A stretch of 18,001 bases of DNA from Bog-473 sp035534235 (GTDB lineage: Bacteria; Actinomycetota; Acidimicrobiia; Acidimicrobiales; RAAP-2): NCBI GenBank assembly GCA_035534235.1, contig DATLSH010000015.1, forward strand, positions 1-18,001, in the 5' to 3' direction. Both the position numbers and the translations under genes were made by a program. Below are positions 1-6,623 of this stretch, in pieces (position 1 is the first letter of the stretch; every line of letters begins with the position of its first letter). The notes beneath the pieces are model-generated. The model had not been told where the DNA came from, made no database searches, and worked only from the letters and a program-made list of their open reading frames with translations.

Positions 1-30
1 AATAGGCAGTTCAATGGCTAGATATCCATC

Positions 31-922
31 GTGAGGGTCCTGCCATCGCGTAGCGTTTGGCATGGAATCCGATTCGGTTGCAACGGCGCAGACCTGGCGA
101 ACGACACACGGCGACATGAGCGATGAAGAGTGGGAGCTCATCGCTGACCTGGTCGCCCCGTATTGGACGCCGGGGTCGATAGGCCGCCCGGTCAAGGTCG
201 ATCGCCGCCGCGTGGTCGACGCCATCTTCTACGTGACGGCGACTGGTTGTCAGTGGCGAGCACTTCCGGGCAGCTATCCGAACTGGAACACGGTGCATCG
301 CTACCACCTCGAATGGTCGAGAAACGGCACCTGGGAACGCATTGCCGAGCGACTGGCCGCGGCGGTGCGCACAAAAGAGGGTCGTGAGGGCGCGCCGTCG
401 GCCGGCATCGTCGATGCCCGCTCGGTGCGCGCCGCCCCCACGATAAGCAAGAAAACCAAGGGATTTGACGCCGGAAAGAAGGTAAACGGTCGCAAGACCT
501 TCGGGATCGTCGACACGCTCGGACTCCTCATGGCGGTCGTCGTCGTGGCGGCATCCATGTCGGACAACGTCGGTGGGATCACGGTGGCCGACCGTGCCCG
601 CGGCCGCTCGGCTCGCTTCGCCAAGCTCTGGTGCGACGCCGGCTTCAAGCGCACCTTCATCGGCCATTGCCGTAACCACCACGTGGGCGTCGAAGTGGTG
701 AACCGCATCCACCCCGGCCAATTCAAAGCGCTCCCCAAACGCTGGATCGTCGAGCGCACCTGGGCCTGGCTCATGAACAGCCGACGACTCCAGGTCGACT
801 ACGAGCGCGATCCGATTGTCACCGAGGGGTTCATCTGGGCTGCCCACAGCCGCTACCTCTTGCGCCGACTCACCCAATCGCCGATCGCGTGATCGCGCTG
901 GGGAAACAATCGCGACAGTCAC
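31..922 (+). mobile_element. IS5-family insertion sequence (boundaries approximate)
   Basis: A single full-length transposase gene occupies nearly all of this element. The ends are not clear. The best candidate terminal inverted repeat pairs GTGAGGGTC (31-39) with the complement of 914-922 (GTGACTGTC), 7 of 9 matching, which is weak. A reading frame of an acyl-CoA synthetase becomes recognisable at about 925, so the right end must lie at or before that point. CTAA occurs at 922-925 and CTAG at 18-21; both fit the YTAR target preference known for some IS5 elements, but they do not form an identical duplication. The first 30 bases are about 40% GC, unlike the GC-rich surroundings, and do not resemble the missing part of the synthetase gene. 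Confidence 0.55.
62..892 (+). CDS. IS5-family DDE transposase
   Basis: Encodes a 276-residue transposase that would cut and rejoin the ends of its own element. The N-terminal part (residues ~19-95, with DEEWELI and GCQWRALP) matches the DUF4096-type DNA-binding region of IS4/IS5 transposases. The catalytic triad is visible: D118 in IVDARSV, D192 in LWCDAGF and E231 in WIVERTWAWL, with the usual GRKTFGIVDTLG stretch between the first two. Length is normal for the family and there are no internal stops, so it may be active. The start at 62 is the first ATG; an in-frame ATG at 116 (MSDEEWEL) is closer to where family members usually begin and is a realistic alternative. No clear ribosome binding site precedes either. 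Confidence 0.9.
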   Translation: MESDSVATAQTWRTTHGDMSDEEWELIADLVAPYWTPGSIGRPVKVDRRRVVDAIFYVTATGCQWRALPGSYPNWNTVHRYHLEWSRNGTWERIAERLAAAVRTKEGREGAPSAGIVDARSVRAAPTISKKTKGFDAGKKVNGRKTFGIVDTLGLLMAVVVVAASMSDNVGGITVADRARGRSARFAKLWCDAGFKRTFIGHCRNHHVGVEVVNRIHPGQFKALPKRWIVERTWAWLMNSRRLQVDYERDPIVTEGFIWAAHSRYLLRRLTQSPIA

Positions 923-1056
923 TAAGAGCCTTTGTGAAGGAGAATCTCGCCCGTTACAAGGTGCCCCGCGACGTCGTCTTCGTCGACCTCCTGCCACGTA
1001 ACGCCGCCGGCAAGGTTCTCAAGAGCCAGCTCTCCGCCTCCGAGGCAAACGCGTGA
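922..1056 (+). pseudogene. C-terminal fragment of an AMP-dependent acyl-CoA synthetase
   Basis: The frame from 922 to the TGA at 1054-1056 encodes about 44 residues with the hallmark end of acyl-CoA/AMP-dependent synthetases: an AFVKENLARYKVPRDVVF stretch followed by LPRNAAGKVLK. The lysine of the PxNxxGK motif is the family's catalytic lysine in the AMP-binding C-terminal domain. Everything upstream (roughly 450 residues, including the AMP-binding core) is missing and replaced by the IS5-family element, so this is the remnant of a gene cut by insertion or an associated deletion. It lies 64 bases before the WS/DGAT gene on the same strand. An acyl-CoA-forming enzyme beside an acyl-CoA-consuming acyltransferase makes sense, so the two may once have formed an operon. 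Confidence 0.8.
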
Positions 1057-1120
1057 GTGATGCCTCCGGTTACGATGCGAGAGGGGCCGACAGCTGCGTG
1101 AAGACGTTCCCGGGGGCGAC

Positions 1121-2518
1121 ATGGCGAAGATAGATCTGCACTTCGAGAAGAGGATGAGCGATCAGGACGCCCTGATGTGGTCGATTGAGCAGGACCCCCT
1201 GCTGCGTTCGACCATCACAGGAGTGACCCTATTGGACCAGCCTCCCGATCGGGCGCGCCTGACGGATCAGGTCGATCGGGCATCCCGGACCGTCCTCCGG
1301 CTGCGCCAACGTGTGGTGGAAGCTCCCTACAACATCGCTCCTCCCGAATACGTTGTGGATGAGCACTTCGATCTGGCCTACCACCTGAGATTCCAAAGAG
1401 CACCGGGTACGGGTTCGCTGCGCGACGTGCTCGATTTCGCCGGACCATTCGCCATGGCGGGATTCGACCGGGCCCGGCCGCTTTGGGAATTCGTGGTCCT
1501 CGACGGGGTCGAGGGCGGGCGGGCGGCCATGGTGCAGAAGATCCACCACTCCCTGGCCGACGGGGTGGGGATGATGAAGCTCTCGATGGCCTTTCTGGAG
1601 ACTGAGCGCGACCCCAGGGCGGACGCTGGACCCATGCCGGGGCTACCACCGGGAGACCGGCCATCGGTGTTCGGTCAGGTTCGCTCGGGCGTCGCTTACC
1701 GCGCCGGTCAACGGGTCTCGGCGATCGCCTCGCTACCGCCGCGGGTGTCCGCGCTGGCCAGCCGTCCGCTCGACGTGGCGAAAGGGGTTCTCCGGTCAAC
1801 GGCGTCGGCTGCCCGCATGCTCCGACCCGTCTCTGACCCGATGAGCCCGATCATGGGCGCGCGGTCACTCAGCGTGCGCTTCGACACCTTGGCCGCGTCG
1901 CTTCCGGCCATGAAGTCGGCGTCGAAACTGGTTGAGGGACGCCTCAACGACGCCTTCCTGGCCGGTGTGGCCGGGGGCCTGGCGCGCTATCACGACAAGC
2001 ATGGTGTCGACGTCGAGCAGTTGCGCATGACGATGCCCATCAATGTCCGTCCCAAGGGTGGAACGCAGGTGGGCGGCAACCAGTTCGTCCCGGCACGCTT
2101 CGCATTCCCAGTATCGATCGTGGATCCGGTGGAGAGAATGGCGGCGATGAAGGCCTTGGTCGCTCAACAGCGCGCCGAGCCCGCACTCGGGCTGGCCGGT
2201 CCAATTTCAGGGATCTTCAATCGCCTGCCCATCCCGCTGACTACCGCGGTCTTCGGTTCGATGTTGAAGGCGATCGATGTCGTCACGAGCAACGTGCCCG
2301 GCGCACCGTTCCCGATCTACATCTCGGGCGGGCGCATGCTGGCGAATTACGGATTCGGCCCGTTGAGCGGTGCAGCTTGCAACATCACCCTGCTCAGCTA
2401 CGTCGATGACCTGCACTTCGGCATCAGCACAGATCCGGCAGCGGTCCCCGATCCCGAGACCTTCATCGACTGCCTGCAGAGCGGCATCGCCGAGATTGAG
2501 GAGCTGGCCGGGCCCTGA
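1121..2518 (+). CDS. WS/DGAT family wax ester synthase / diacylglycerol O-acyltransferase
   Basis: A 465-residue protein of the bifunctional WS/DGAT family, which transfers acyl groups from acyl-CoA to long-chain alcohols or diacylglycerol to make storage wax esters or triacylglycerol. The active-site HHxxxDG motif is intact as HHSLADG at residues 142-148. Other family landmarks are NDAFLAGV and PINVRPKGG in the middle, GNQFVPARFAFPV, SNVPGAPFPIY, and GPLSGAACNITLLSYVDDLHFG near the C-terminus. The N-terminal DQDALMW corresponds to the usual SPLDAxFW start of the fold. Length is normal. The ATG at 1121 follows a G-rich stretch that is only a fair ribosome binding site. The upstream synthetase fragment suggests it has lost its original operon partner and possibly its original promoter. 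Substrate preference cannot be read from sequence. Confidence 0.93.
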   Translation: MAKIDLHFEKRMSDQDALMWSIEQDPLLRSTITGVTLLDQPPDRARLTDQVDRASRTVLRLRQRVVEAPYNIAPPEYVVDEHFDLAYHLRFQRAPGTGSLRDVLDFAGPFAMAGFDRARPLWEFVVLDGVEGGRAAMVQKIHHSLADGVGMMKLSMAFLETERDPRADAGPMPGLPPGDRPSVFGQVRSGVAYRAGQRVSAIASLPPRVSALASRPLDVAKGVLRSTASAARMLRPVSDPMSPIMGARSLSVRFDTLAASLPAMKSASKLVEGRLNDAFLAGVAGGLARYHDKHGVDVEQLRMTMPINVRPKGGTQVGGNQFVPARFAFPVSIVDPVERMAAMKALVAQQRAEPALGLAGPISGIFNRLPIPLTTAVFGSMLKAIDVVTSNVPGAPFPIYISGGRMLANYGFGPLSGAACNITLLSYVDDLHFGISTDPAAVPDPETFIDCLQSGIAEIEELAGP

Positions 2519-2540
2519 GTGGCCGGAGTGCGCCAGGAAC

Positions 2541-3497
2541 TCAGCGGGGGTCTTCCGGCGCGCCAGAGGGTGCCCCGTCCTCTCTGGCGGTCAGTGGCCC
2601 GTAGGCATCGGGACGGCGCGTGGCGAGGAACGGGAACAGGGCCAGCCAGTCCCGCCGCTGGTCGATGTCCAGGTCGGCGATCAGGACCGCCGGTTCGTCG
2701 CGTGGCGCCTGCACCAGAATGCGGCCATAGGGATCGGAGATGAACGAGGACCCGTAGAAGGTGATCGGCGGTTCGGTGCCAATGCGGTTGACGGCGACCA
2801 TGAAGGTGCCGTTGGCGATCCCGTTGGCCGTGATCACCTTCTCCCACATCGGCTCGGTGTCGAAGTCCGGGTGATCGGGCTCGGAGCCGATGGCGGTGGG
2901 GTACACGAGGACGGATGCTCCGCCCAGCGCGTAGGCCCGGGCCAGTTCGGGGAACCACTGGTCCCAGCAGGTGGGGAACCCGAATGCGGCCCCGCCGATC
3001 TGCAGCGTGTCGAATCCCTGTGCGGCCGGCCCGGGGGTGAAGTACCGATCCTCGTGGTAGCCGGCGGTGACGGGGATGTGGAGCTTGCGGGTGCGCAGGC
3101 AGAGGGTGGAGTCGGGAGCCACCACGATGGCCGTGTTGAAACCAAGGTGGTGTCCCGGGCGTTCCTCGAAGAGCGACGCGTGCACCAGCACACCGGTCTC
3201 GGCCGCCATCGCTTGTGCGAACCGCATGGTCGGGCCGGACTTGAGGGGCTCAGGTTCGGCGCCGGGACCCGGCCCGTCAGGCGACACGGCGAAGTACCGG
3301 GACAGGGTGAGCTCCTGCAGGCAGACCAGTTCCGCTCCCTGGGCCGCGGCCAGGTGGATGCCCTCGGCCAGGGCGGCCATGTGCTGGCCCGGGTCGGCTC
3401 GCCAGGCCACCTGCACGGCGCCGACCCGCACCGGCCGGTGCTCGGGTGCCTCCACCCGGGCGTACGAGGTCAGCGCGGGCGCGGTCAGCACCTTCAC
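2541..3497 (-). CDS. aguB: N-carbamoylputrescine amidase (carbon-nitrogen hydrolase)
   Basis: A 318-residue nitrilase-superfamily enzyme that would hydrolyse N-carbamoylputrescine to putrescine, CO2 and ammonia. The Glu-Lys-Cys triad is visible: E62 in LQELTLSRYF, K138 in TRKLHIP and C177 in FPTCWDQWFPE; the CWDQWFPE stretch is characteristic of the carbamoylputrescine amidase branch. The start is the GTG at 3497-3495, which overlaps the TGA of the upstream deiminase gene (GTGA). A much longer open frame extends upstream, but its first ~150 residues are antisense-type filler and do not match the family. The 4-base overlap with agmatine deiminase indicates translational coupling, and the two genes supply consecutive steps of agmatine catabolism. 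The C-terminal ~15 residues are a loose Gly/Pro/Glu tail. The function is well supported by motif and neighbour. Confidence 0.92.
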   Translation of the reverse strand: MKVLTAPALTSYARVEAPEHRPVRVGAVQVAWRADPGQHMAALAEGIHLAAAQGAELVCLQELTLSRYFAVSPDGPGPGAEPEPLKSGPTMRFAQAMAAETGVLVHASLFEERPGHHLGFNTAIVVAPDSTLCLRTRKLHIPVTAGYHEDRYFTPGPAAQGFDTLQIGGAAFGFPTCWDQWFPELARAYALGGASVLVYPTAIGSEPDHPDFDTEPMWEKVITANGIANGTFMVAVNRIGTEPPITFYGSSFISDPYGRILVQAPRDEPAVLIADLDIDQRRDWLALFPFLATRRPDAYGPLTAREDGAPSGAPEDPR

Positions 3498-4489
3498 GGC
3501 AGGGGCACCTGCTGGGTGATGCAGTGCGGGCCGCCACCGCCGTAAGCCATCGTCAAGCCCGGCACTCCGATCACCCGACGGTCCGGGTAGGCGGCCCCGA
3601 TACATTCCAGGGCCTCTTCGTCGGTCGGGGCGCCGGCCAGTGGGACGATCACGCCCCCGTTGCAGAGGTACAAATTGAGATAGGACAGCATGACGTCCAT
3701 CCCCCCGATCTGCCCGTGTGCCAGCAGGGGGAAATCGACGACCGGGACACCCGCGTCCTCGGCCCGCCGCCGGTTCTCGGCCATCGCCGCATGATCGGCA
3801 TCCCCCGGGGGCCGCGCCACCATGAGCAGCGCGTCGTCGTCCGTGACCGCGGTGAACATGTCGACGTGCCCGTCGGTGTCGCGGTCTCCGACCAGACCGC
3901 GACCGAGCCAGACGACTTCGGTCACACCCAGCTGCTCCCGCAGGCACCGCTCAATGCTCTCTCTGGTCCAGCCGGGGTTGCGGTTGGGGTGGAGTAGGCA
4001 TTGCTCCGTCGTCACCAACCGTCCCCGGCCGTCGACGCAGATCGACCCGCCTTCAAGCACGAGCGGGACCTCCACCACCTCGGCTGCGAAGTGCGCGGCC
4101 AGCGCAGCTCCGGCCGCCTGATCGTGTTCCCACATGGCGAACTTGGCGCCCCACGCGTTGAAGGCGAAGTGGACCCCGAGGCGTCCGCGGCTGCCCCCGG
4201 TGACGAACACCGGTCCGTTGTCGCGCAACCACGAGTCATCGAGTGGGATCTCCATCACCTCAACTCTCTCCCCCGTGGCCCGGCGCGCCTCCGCGGCGTC
4301 CGGCGCCGTCGAAGCCACCACCGTCACCGGTTCGAAGGCGGCCACGGCGTCGGCGACGCCGGCGTACTCACGCTTGGCGTCGTCGAGGCTGGAGCCCCAG
4401 AGCTCCCTGCGGCAGGGCCACGAGATCAGCGTGCGCTCATGGAGTGCCCTCTCGGGCGGCATGCGGTAGCCGGCTCCCGAAGGCGTCAC
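3494..4489 (-). CDS. aguA: agmatine deiminase
   Basis: Converts agmatine to N-carbamoylputrescine and ammonia, feeding the amidase encoded next. It is a member of the peptidyl-arginine deiminase fold family. With the start used here it has 331 residues: MPPERALHERTLISWP at 10-25, DDSWLRDNGPVFV at 84-96, FNAWG, LEGGSICVDG from 145, TDGHVD (H207) and GGGGPHCITQQ, whose C323 is the catalytic cysteine. The frame is open to a GTG at 4600, which would add 37 unconserved residues and place the start inside the operator shared with the divergent repressor, only 9 bases from that gene's start. I therefore prefer the GTG at 4489, which gives the usual dozen residues before the conserved GYRMPPE. A GTG at 4522 is another option. 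None has a strong ribosome binding site. Confidence 0.9.
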   Translation of the reverse strand: MTPSGAGYRMPPERALHERTLISWPCRRELWGSSLDDAKREYAGVADAVAAFEPVTVVASTAPDAAEARRATGERVEVMEIPLDDSWLRDNGPVFVTGGSRGRLGVHFAFNAWGAKFAMWEHDQAAGAALAAHFAAEVVEVPLVLEGGSICVDGRGRLVTTEQCLLHPNRNPGWTRESIERCLREQLGVTEVVWLGRGLVGDRDTDGHVDMFTAVTDDDALLMVARPPGDADHAAMAENRRRAEDAGVPVVDFPLLAHGQIGGMDVMLSYLNLYLCNGGVIVPLAGAPTDEEALECIGAAYPDRRVIGVPGLTMAYGGGGPHCITQQVPLP

Positions 4490-4597
4490 TCCCGGCGGGA
4501 GGTGGGGCGTGACCTCTGGCACGTCGCGCGACGGTAACAGGCGCCGTGTGGCGCGGGATCCCCTTCCTGGGTCTTGCCCGCCCTGAAAGTAATTAGT

Positions 4598-4622
4598 CAC
4601 TTACCGTAAGTGGTTACTTACG
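4598..4622. promoter_or_regulatory. double palindrome, candidate ArsR-type operator
   Basis: Two overlapping inverted repeats share a central half-site. CACTTA (4598-4603) pairs with TAAGTG (4607-4612) across 3 bases, and CGTAAGT (4605-4611) pairs with ACTTACG (4616-4622) across 4 bases. The core ACTTAC/GTAAGT occurs three times in alternating orientation. The element covers the GTG start codon (4610) of the ArsR-type repressor and lies upstream of the divergent agmatine deiminase gene. ArsR-family repressors commonly bind such palindromes at their own promoters, so autoregulation is the natural inference. Confidence 0.65.
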
Positions 4623-4978
4623 CCGATGCATTTCATGCCCTGGCCGACCCCACACGGCGGACCATCTTCGAGCGCATCGCGGAAGGGCCCCGGGCCGTGG
4701 TCGAGCTGGCCGAGGGCCTCCCGGTGAGCCGTCCTGCCGTCTCCCAACATCTGCGGGTGCTGAAGGAGGCGAGCCTCGTCGCCGACCGCCACGTGGGGGC
4801 GCGCCGTCTCTATGAACTCCGCCCGGACGGGTTGGCGGCGCTGCGCCTCTATCTGGACAGCCTCTGGGACCAGGCACTGGCGTCCTCGGCGGCCGCCCCG
4901 CCCATGAGGGGCGAAGGAGCACAGCTCCCTGACAGTGTGGGCTGTCCGCAAGAGCGTCAGGGACGAAGCGCCGGCTGA
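4610..4978 (+). CDS. ArsR/SmtB-family winged-helix transcriptional repressor
   Basis: A 122-residue HTH protein. The N-terminal YADAFHALADPTRRTIFERIAEGPRAV and the recognition region VSRPAVSQHLRVLKEASLV are typical of the ArsR subgroup that is encoded beside SRPBCC/AHSA1 proteins. No metal-binding cysteine cluster (such as CVC) is seen, so it is not an arsenic or zinc sensor of the classical kind. The frame is closed by a TAA immediately upstream (4607-4609), so the GTG at 4610 is the only plausible start. No ribosome binding site precedes it, which suggests a leaderless message. The start lies inside a palindromic operator. The last ~20 residues are atypical and overlap the next gene by 44 bases, perhaps because of a lesion that removed the original stop. 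The ligand is unknown. Confidence 0.88.
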   Translation: MVTYADAFHALADPTRRTIFERIAEGPRAVVELAEGLPVSRPAVSQHLRVLKEASLVADRHVGARRLYELRPDGLAALRLYLDSLWDQALASSAAAPPMRGEGAQLPDSVGCPQERQGRSAG

Positions 4979-5287
4979 CCGGGTGTTCGTGGTCTTGACC
5001 GACGGGAGTCAGTGCACGTGGGGACGAGTGGCCAGCTGGGAACCACCGCACCGGATCGTTTCGGCCTGCCAGCGCACTGCCTCGTGGCAATTCGACCCCG
5101 ACTTGCTGACAGAGGTGGAAGTGCGTTTCGTGGCCGAGGGACAGGACCAGACCAGGGCCGAGTTCGAGCACCGCAACCTTGATCGCTTCGGTGACGCACG
5201 GGACGACATACGCAGGTCCTTCGACGCGCCCGGGGGTGGTCGGGCATCCTGAGCGCGTTGGCGCGGACGGCGGTGGGGGAGAGCTGA
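4935..5287 (+). pseudogene. SRPBCC/AHSA1-family protein, decayed (internal deletion plus frameshift)
   Basis: The first frame (GTG 4935, stop at 5250-5252) encodes 105 residues recognisable as an AHSA1-like START-fold protein: VRKSVRDEAPADRVF, then DGSQCTWGRVASWEPPHRIV, WQFDPDLLTEVEVRF and AEFEHRNLDRFGD. Intact relatives have about 40 further residues, including a tryptophan-rich segment, between the first and second of these blocks; here VFVV joins directly to LTDGSQC. Near the C-terminus the frame is lost in the G run at 5232-5236. In the frame starting at 5237 the expected ending continues as WSGILSALARTAVGES with a stop at 5285-5287, so one G appears to be missing. The gene normally pairs with the ArsR repressor just upstream. 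It looks non-functional, although the frameshift alone could be a sequencing error. Confidence 0.7.
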
Positions 5288-5340
5288 GGCCGTCCCAAGG
5301 TGGACCTCGCGCCCGTTGGTCAACGAGCCACGCCACAGCG

Positions 5341-5369
5341 TTGAATGCGGCCGATTGCTTCCCTACAAT
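5341..5369 (+). promoter_or_regulatory. probable sigma-70-type promoter of the VOC gene run
   Basis: TTGAAT (5341-5346) and TACAAT (5364-5369) are separated by exactly 17 bases, a close match to the housekeeping -35/-10 consensus and clearer than any other promoter in the window. A transcript starting around 5376 would have a leader of about 25 bases carrying the AAGGAG ribosome binding site (5391-5396) before the ATG at 5402. It would drive the four closely spaced plus-strand genes to 7762. Confidence 0.7.
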
Positions 5370-5401
5370 CAGAGCGAACCCCCGAACTCCAAGGAGTGAC
5401 C

Positions 5402-6184
5402 ATGACCACTCGCGAAAGTGCCCCCCTCGGATCCCCGTGCTGGGCCGATCTGTGGACCTCCGATGTCGAAGGCAGCCGGAAGTTCTACTGCGAGCTACTC
5501 GGTTGGGAGGCCCAGGAGGCGAACCCCGAATTCGGCGGCTACTTCATGTTCACCCGTGCAGGAGTGCCCGTGGCTGGCGGGATGGGCGACATGGGTCCTG
5601 ACATGCCGGCCCAGAACGTCTGGAAGATCTACCTGGATACCGACGACATCGCCAAAACTCTGGCCGTGGCGGAGGCCGAGGGCGCGCAGACCATCTCCCC
5701 GGCCATGGCCGTGGCCGACCTCGGCACGCAGGCAGTGCTCATCGACCCCACCGGCGCCCACCTCGGAACCTGGCAGGCCGGGACGTTCCCCGGGTTCACC
5801 GTGCTGGACGCGCACGGGGCGCCGAGCTGGTTCGAGCTGCACACCCGGGACCATGCGAGCGCCGTCGACTTCTACCGCACGGCATTCCACTGGGATACCG
5901 ACGTGGTCGGTGACACCGACGAATTCCGCTACACGGTCATGCGTGAGCCCGGTGGTGAGGGCCAGCTGGCCGGGATCATGGATGCGTCGGCCTGGTTGCC
6001 CGACGGCGCGCCCTCCCAATGGACCCTCTACTGGGAAGTCGACGACGCCGAGGCTGCTGTGGCGCAGGTCAAGGTGCTCGGCGGTTCGGTCATCGCGGAC
6101 GTCGAGAACACTCCCTACGGTCGCATCGCCACGGTGGCCGACCCGGCGGGGGCCCAGTTCAGGCTGCGGACCGCTCCTGCATAG
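5402..6184 (+). CDS. two-domain VOC-family (glyoxalase/dioxygenase fold) protein, Cfp30B-like
   Basis: A 260-residue protein of two tandem vicinal-oxygen-chelate domains. The first (residues ~12-125) has PCWADLWTSDVEGSRKFYCELLGWE and ends near LIDPTGAHLGTWQ; the second (~135-258) has APSWFELHTRDHASAVDFYRTAFHW and ends near VADPAGAQFRLR. This layout is typical of actinobacterial proteins annotated as VOC or '27 kDa antigen Cfp30B' homologues, whose substrate is not established. The start at ATG 5402 is supported by AAGGAG at 5391-5396, although the frame is open further upstream. It is the first gene of a plus-strand run behind a good promoter, with the truncated hydrolase remnant beginning 6 bases after its stop. 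Confidence 0.9.
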   Translation: MTTRESAPLGSPCWADLWTSDVEGSRKFYCELLGWEAQEANPEFGGYFMFTRAGVPVAGGMGDMGPDMPAQNVWKIYLDTDDIAKTLAVAEAEGAQTISPAMAVADLGTQAVLIDPTGAHLGTWQAGTFPGFTVLDAHGAPSWFELHTRDHASAVDFYRTAFHWDTDVVGDTDEFRYTVMREPGGEGQLAGIMDASAWLPDGAPSQWTLYWEVDDAEAAVAQVKVLGGSVIADVENTPYGRIATVADPAGAQFRLRTAPA

Positions 6185-6190
6185 GCCGCG

Positions 6191-6595
6191 GTGACTTCGC
6201 TCGCGGGCCTTTCCCGGGAGCGCCTGGACCGACTTGACGCCTGCATGTCCGCCCATGTCGAGCGGGGTGCGGCGCCGGGCCTGGTGGCGATGGTGAGCCG
6301 GCGCGGCGAGACCCATGTGCACGTCGTCGGTGCGACCGCCTTCGACGGTGGCGGGGACATGCGTCGGGACACGATCTTCCGCTTGTCTTTCATGACCAAG
6401 CCGATCACCGCGGTGGCCACCCTCATCCTCCTCGAAGAGTGTGCCCTGCGACTGGACGATCCGGTGGAGGGGTTCCTGCCCGAATTGGCCGACCGCCGCG
6501 TCGTCCGGCATATAGAAGGTCCGGTCGACGACACGGGACCGGCCAAGCTGGCGGCCAAGATCGCCGGGATACCCAAGCCGCGCGGCTGCATCTGA
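6191..6595 (+). pseudogene. truncated serine beta-lactamase-like (class C / EstB type) remnant
   Basis: The 134-residue product matches only the N-terminal third of beta-lactamase-related serine hydrolases, which usually have 370-400 residues. Visible landmarks are LSRERLDRLDACMSAHVE, APGLVAMVSRRGE, TIFRLSFMTKPITAVATL and DDPVEGFLPELADRRVVR. The family's SxxK motif normally reads SMTK; here the nucleophile position is phenylalanine (FMTK), with a serine one residue earlier. The Tyr-x-Asn motif and the rest of the fold are absent. After IEGPVDDT the sequence departs from the family into a short tail ending PKPRGCI. The gene probably lost its 3' part in a deletion and the active site has decayed. 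It lies 6 bases after the VOC stop and 28 bases before the DsrE gene, so it is probably co-transcribed. The GTG start has no clear ribosome binding site. Confidence 0.75.
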
Positions 6596-6623
6596 CCTTC
6601 CACGTGGACAGAGGAGTACACCC

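Noticed and set aside
11..997. Long minus-strand open frame (328 codons) antisense to the transposase
   Set aside because: It is an Arg/Gly/His-rich shadow with no family resemblance, while the plus strand carries an intact DDE transposase.
2370..3545. Plus-strand open frame of 391 codons across the amidase gene
   Set aside because: Composition (Gly, Arg, Val, His rich) is typical of antisense frames in GC-rich coding DNA; the minus strand has the full Glu-Lys-Cys nitrilase triad.
3498..3947. Upstream extension of the amidase frame to 468 residues
   Set aside because: The extra ~150 residues overlap the deiminase coding sequence and have no homology; the GTG at 3497 with a 4-base overlap is the natural start.
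4490..4600. N-terminal extension of agmatine deiminase to the GTG at 4600
   Set aside because: The added residues are unconserved and the start would fall inside the operator, 9 bases from the divergent repressor start.
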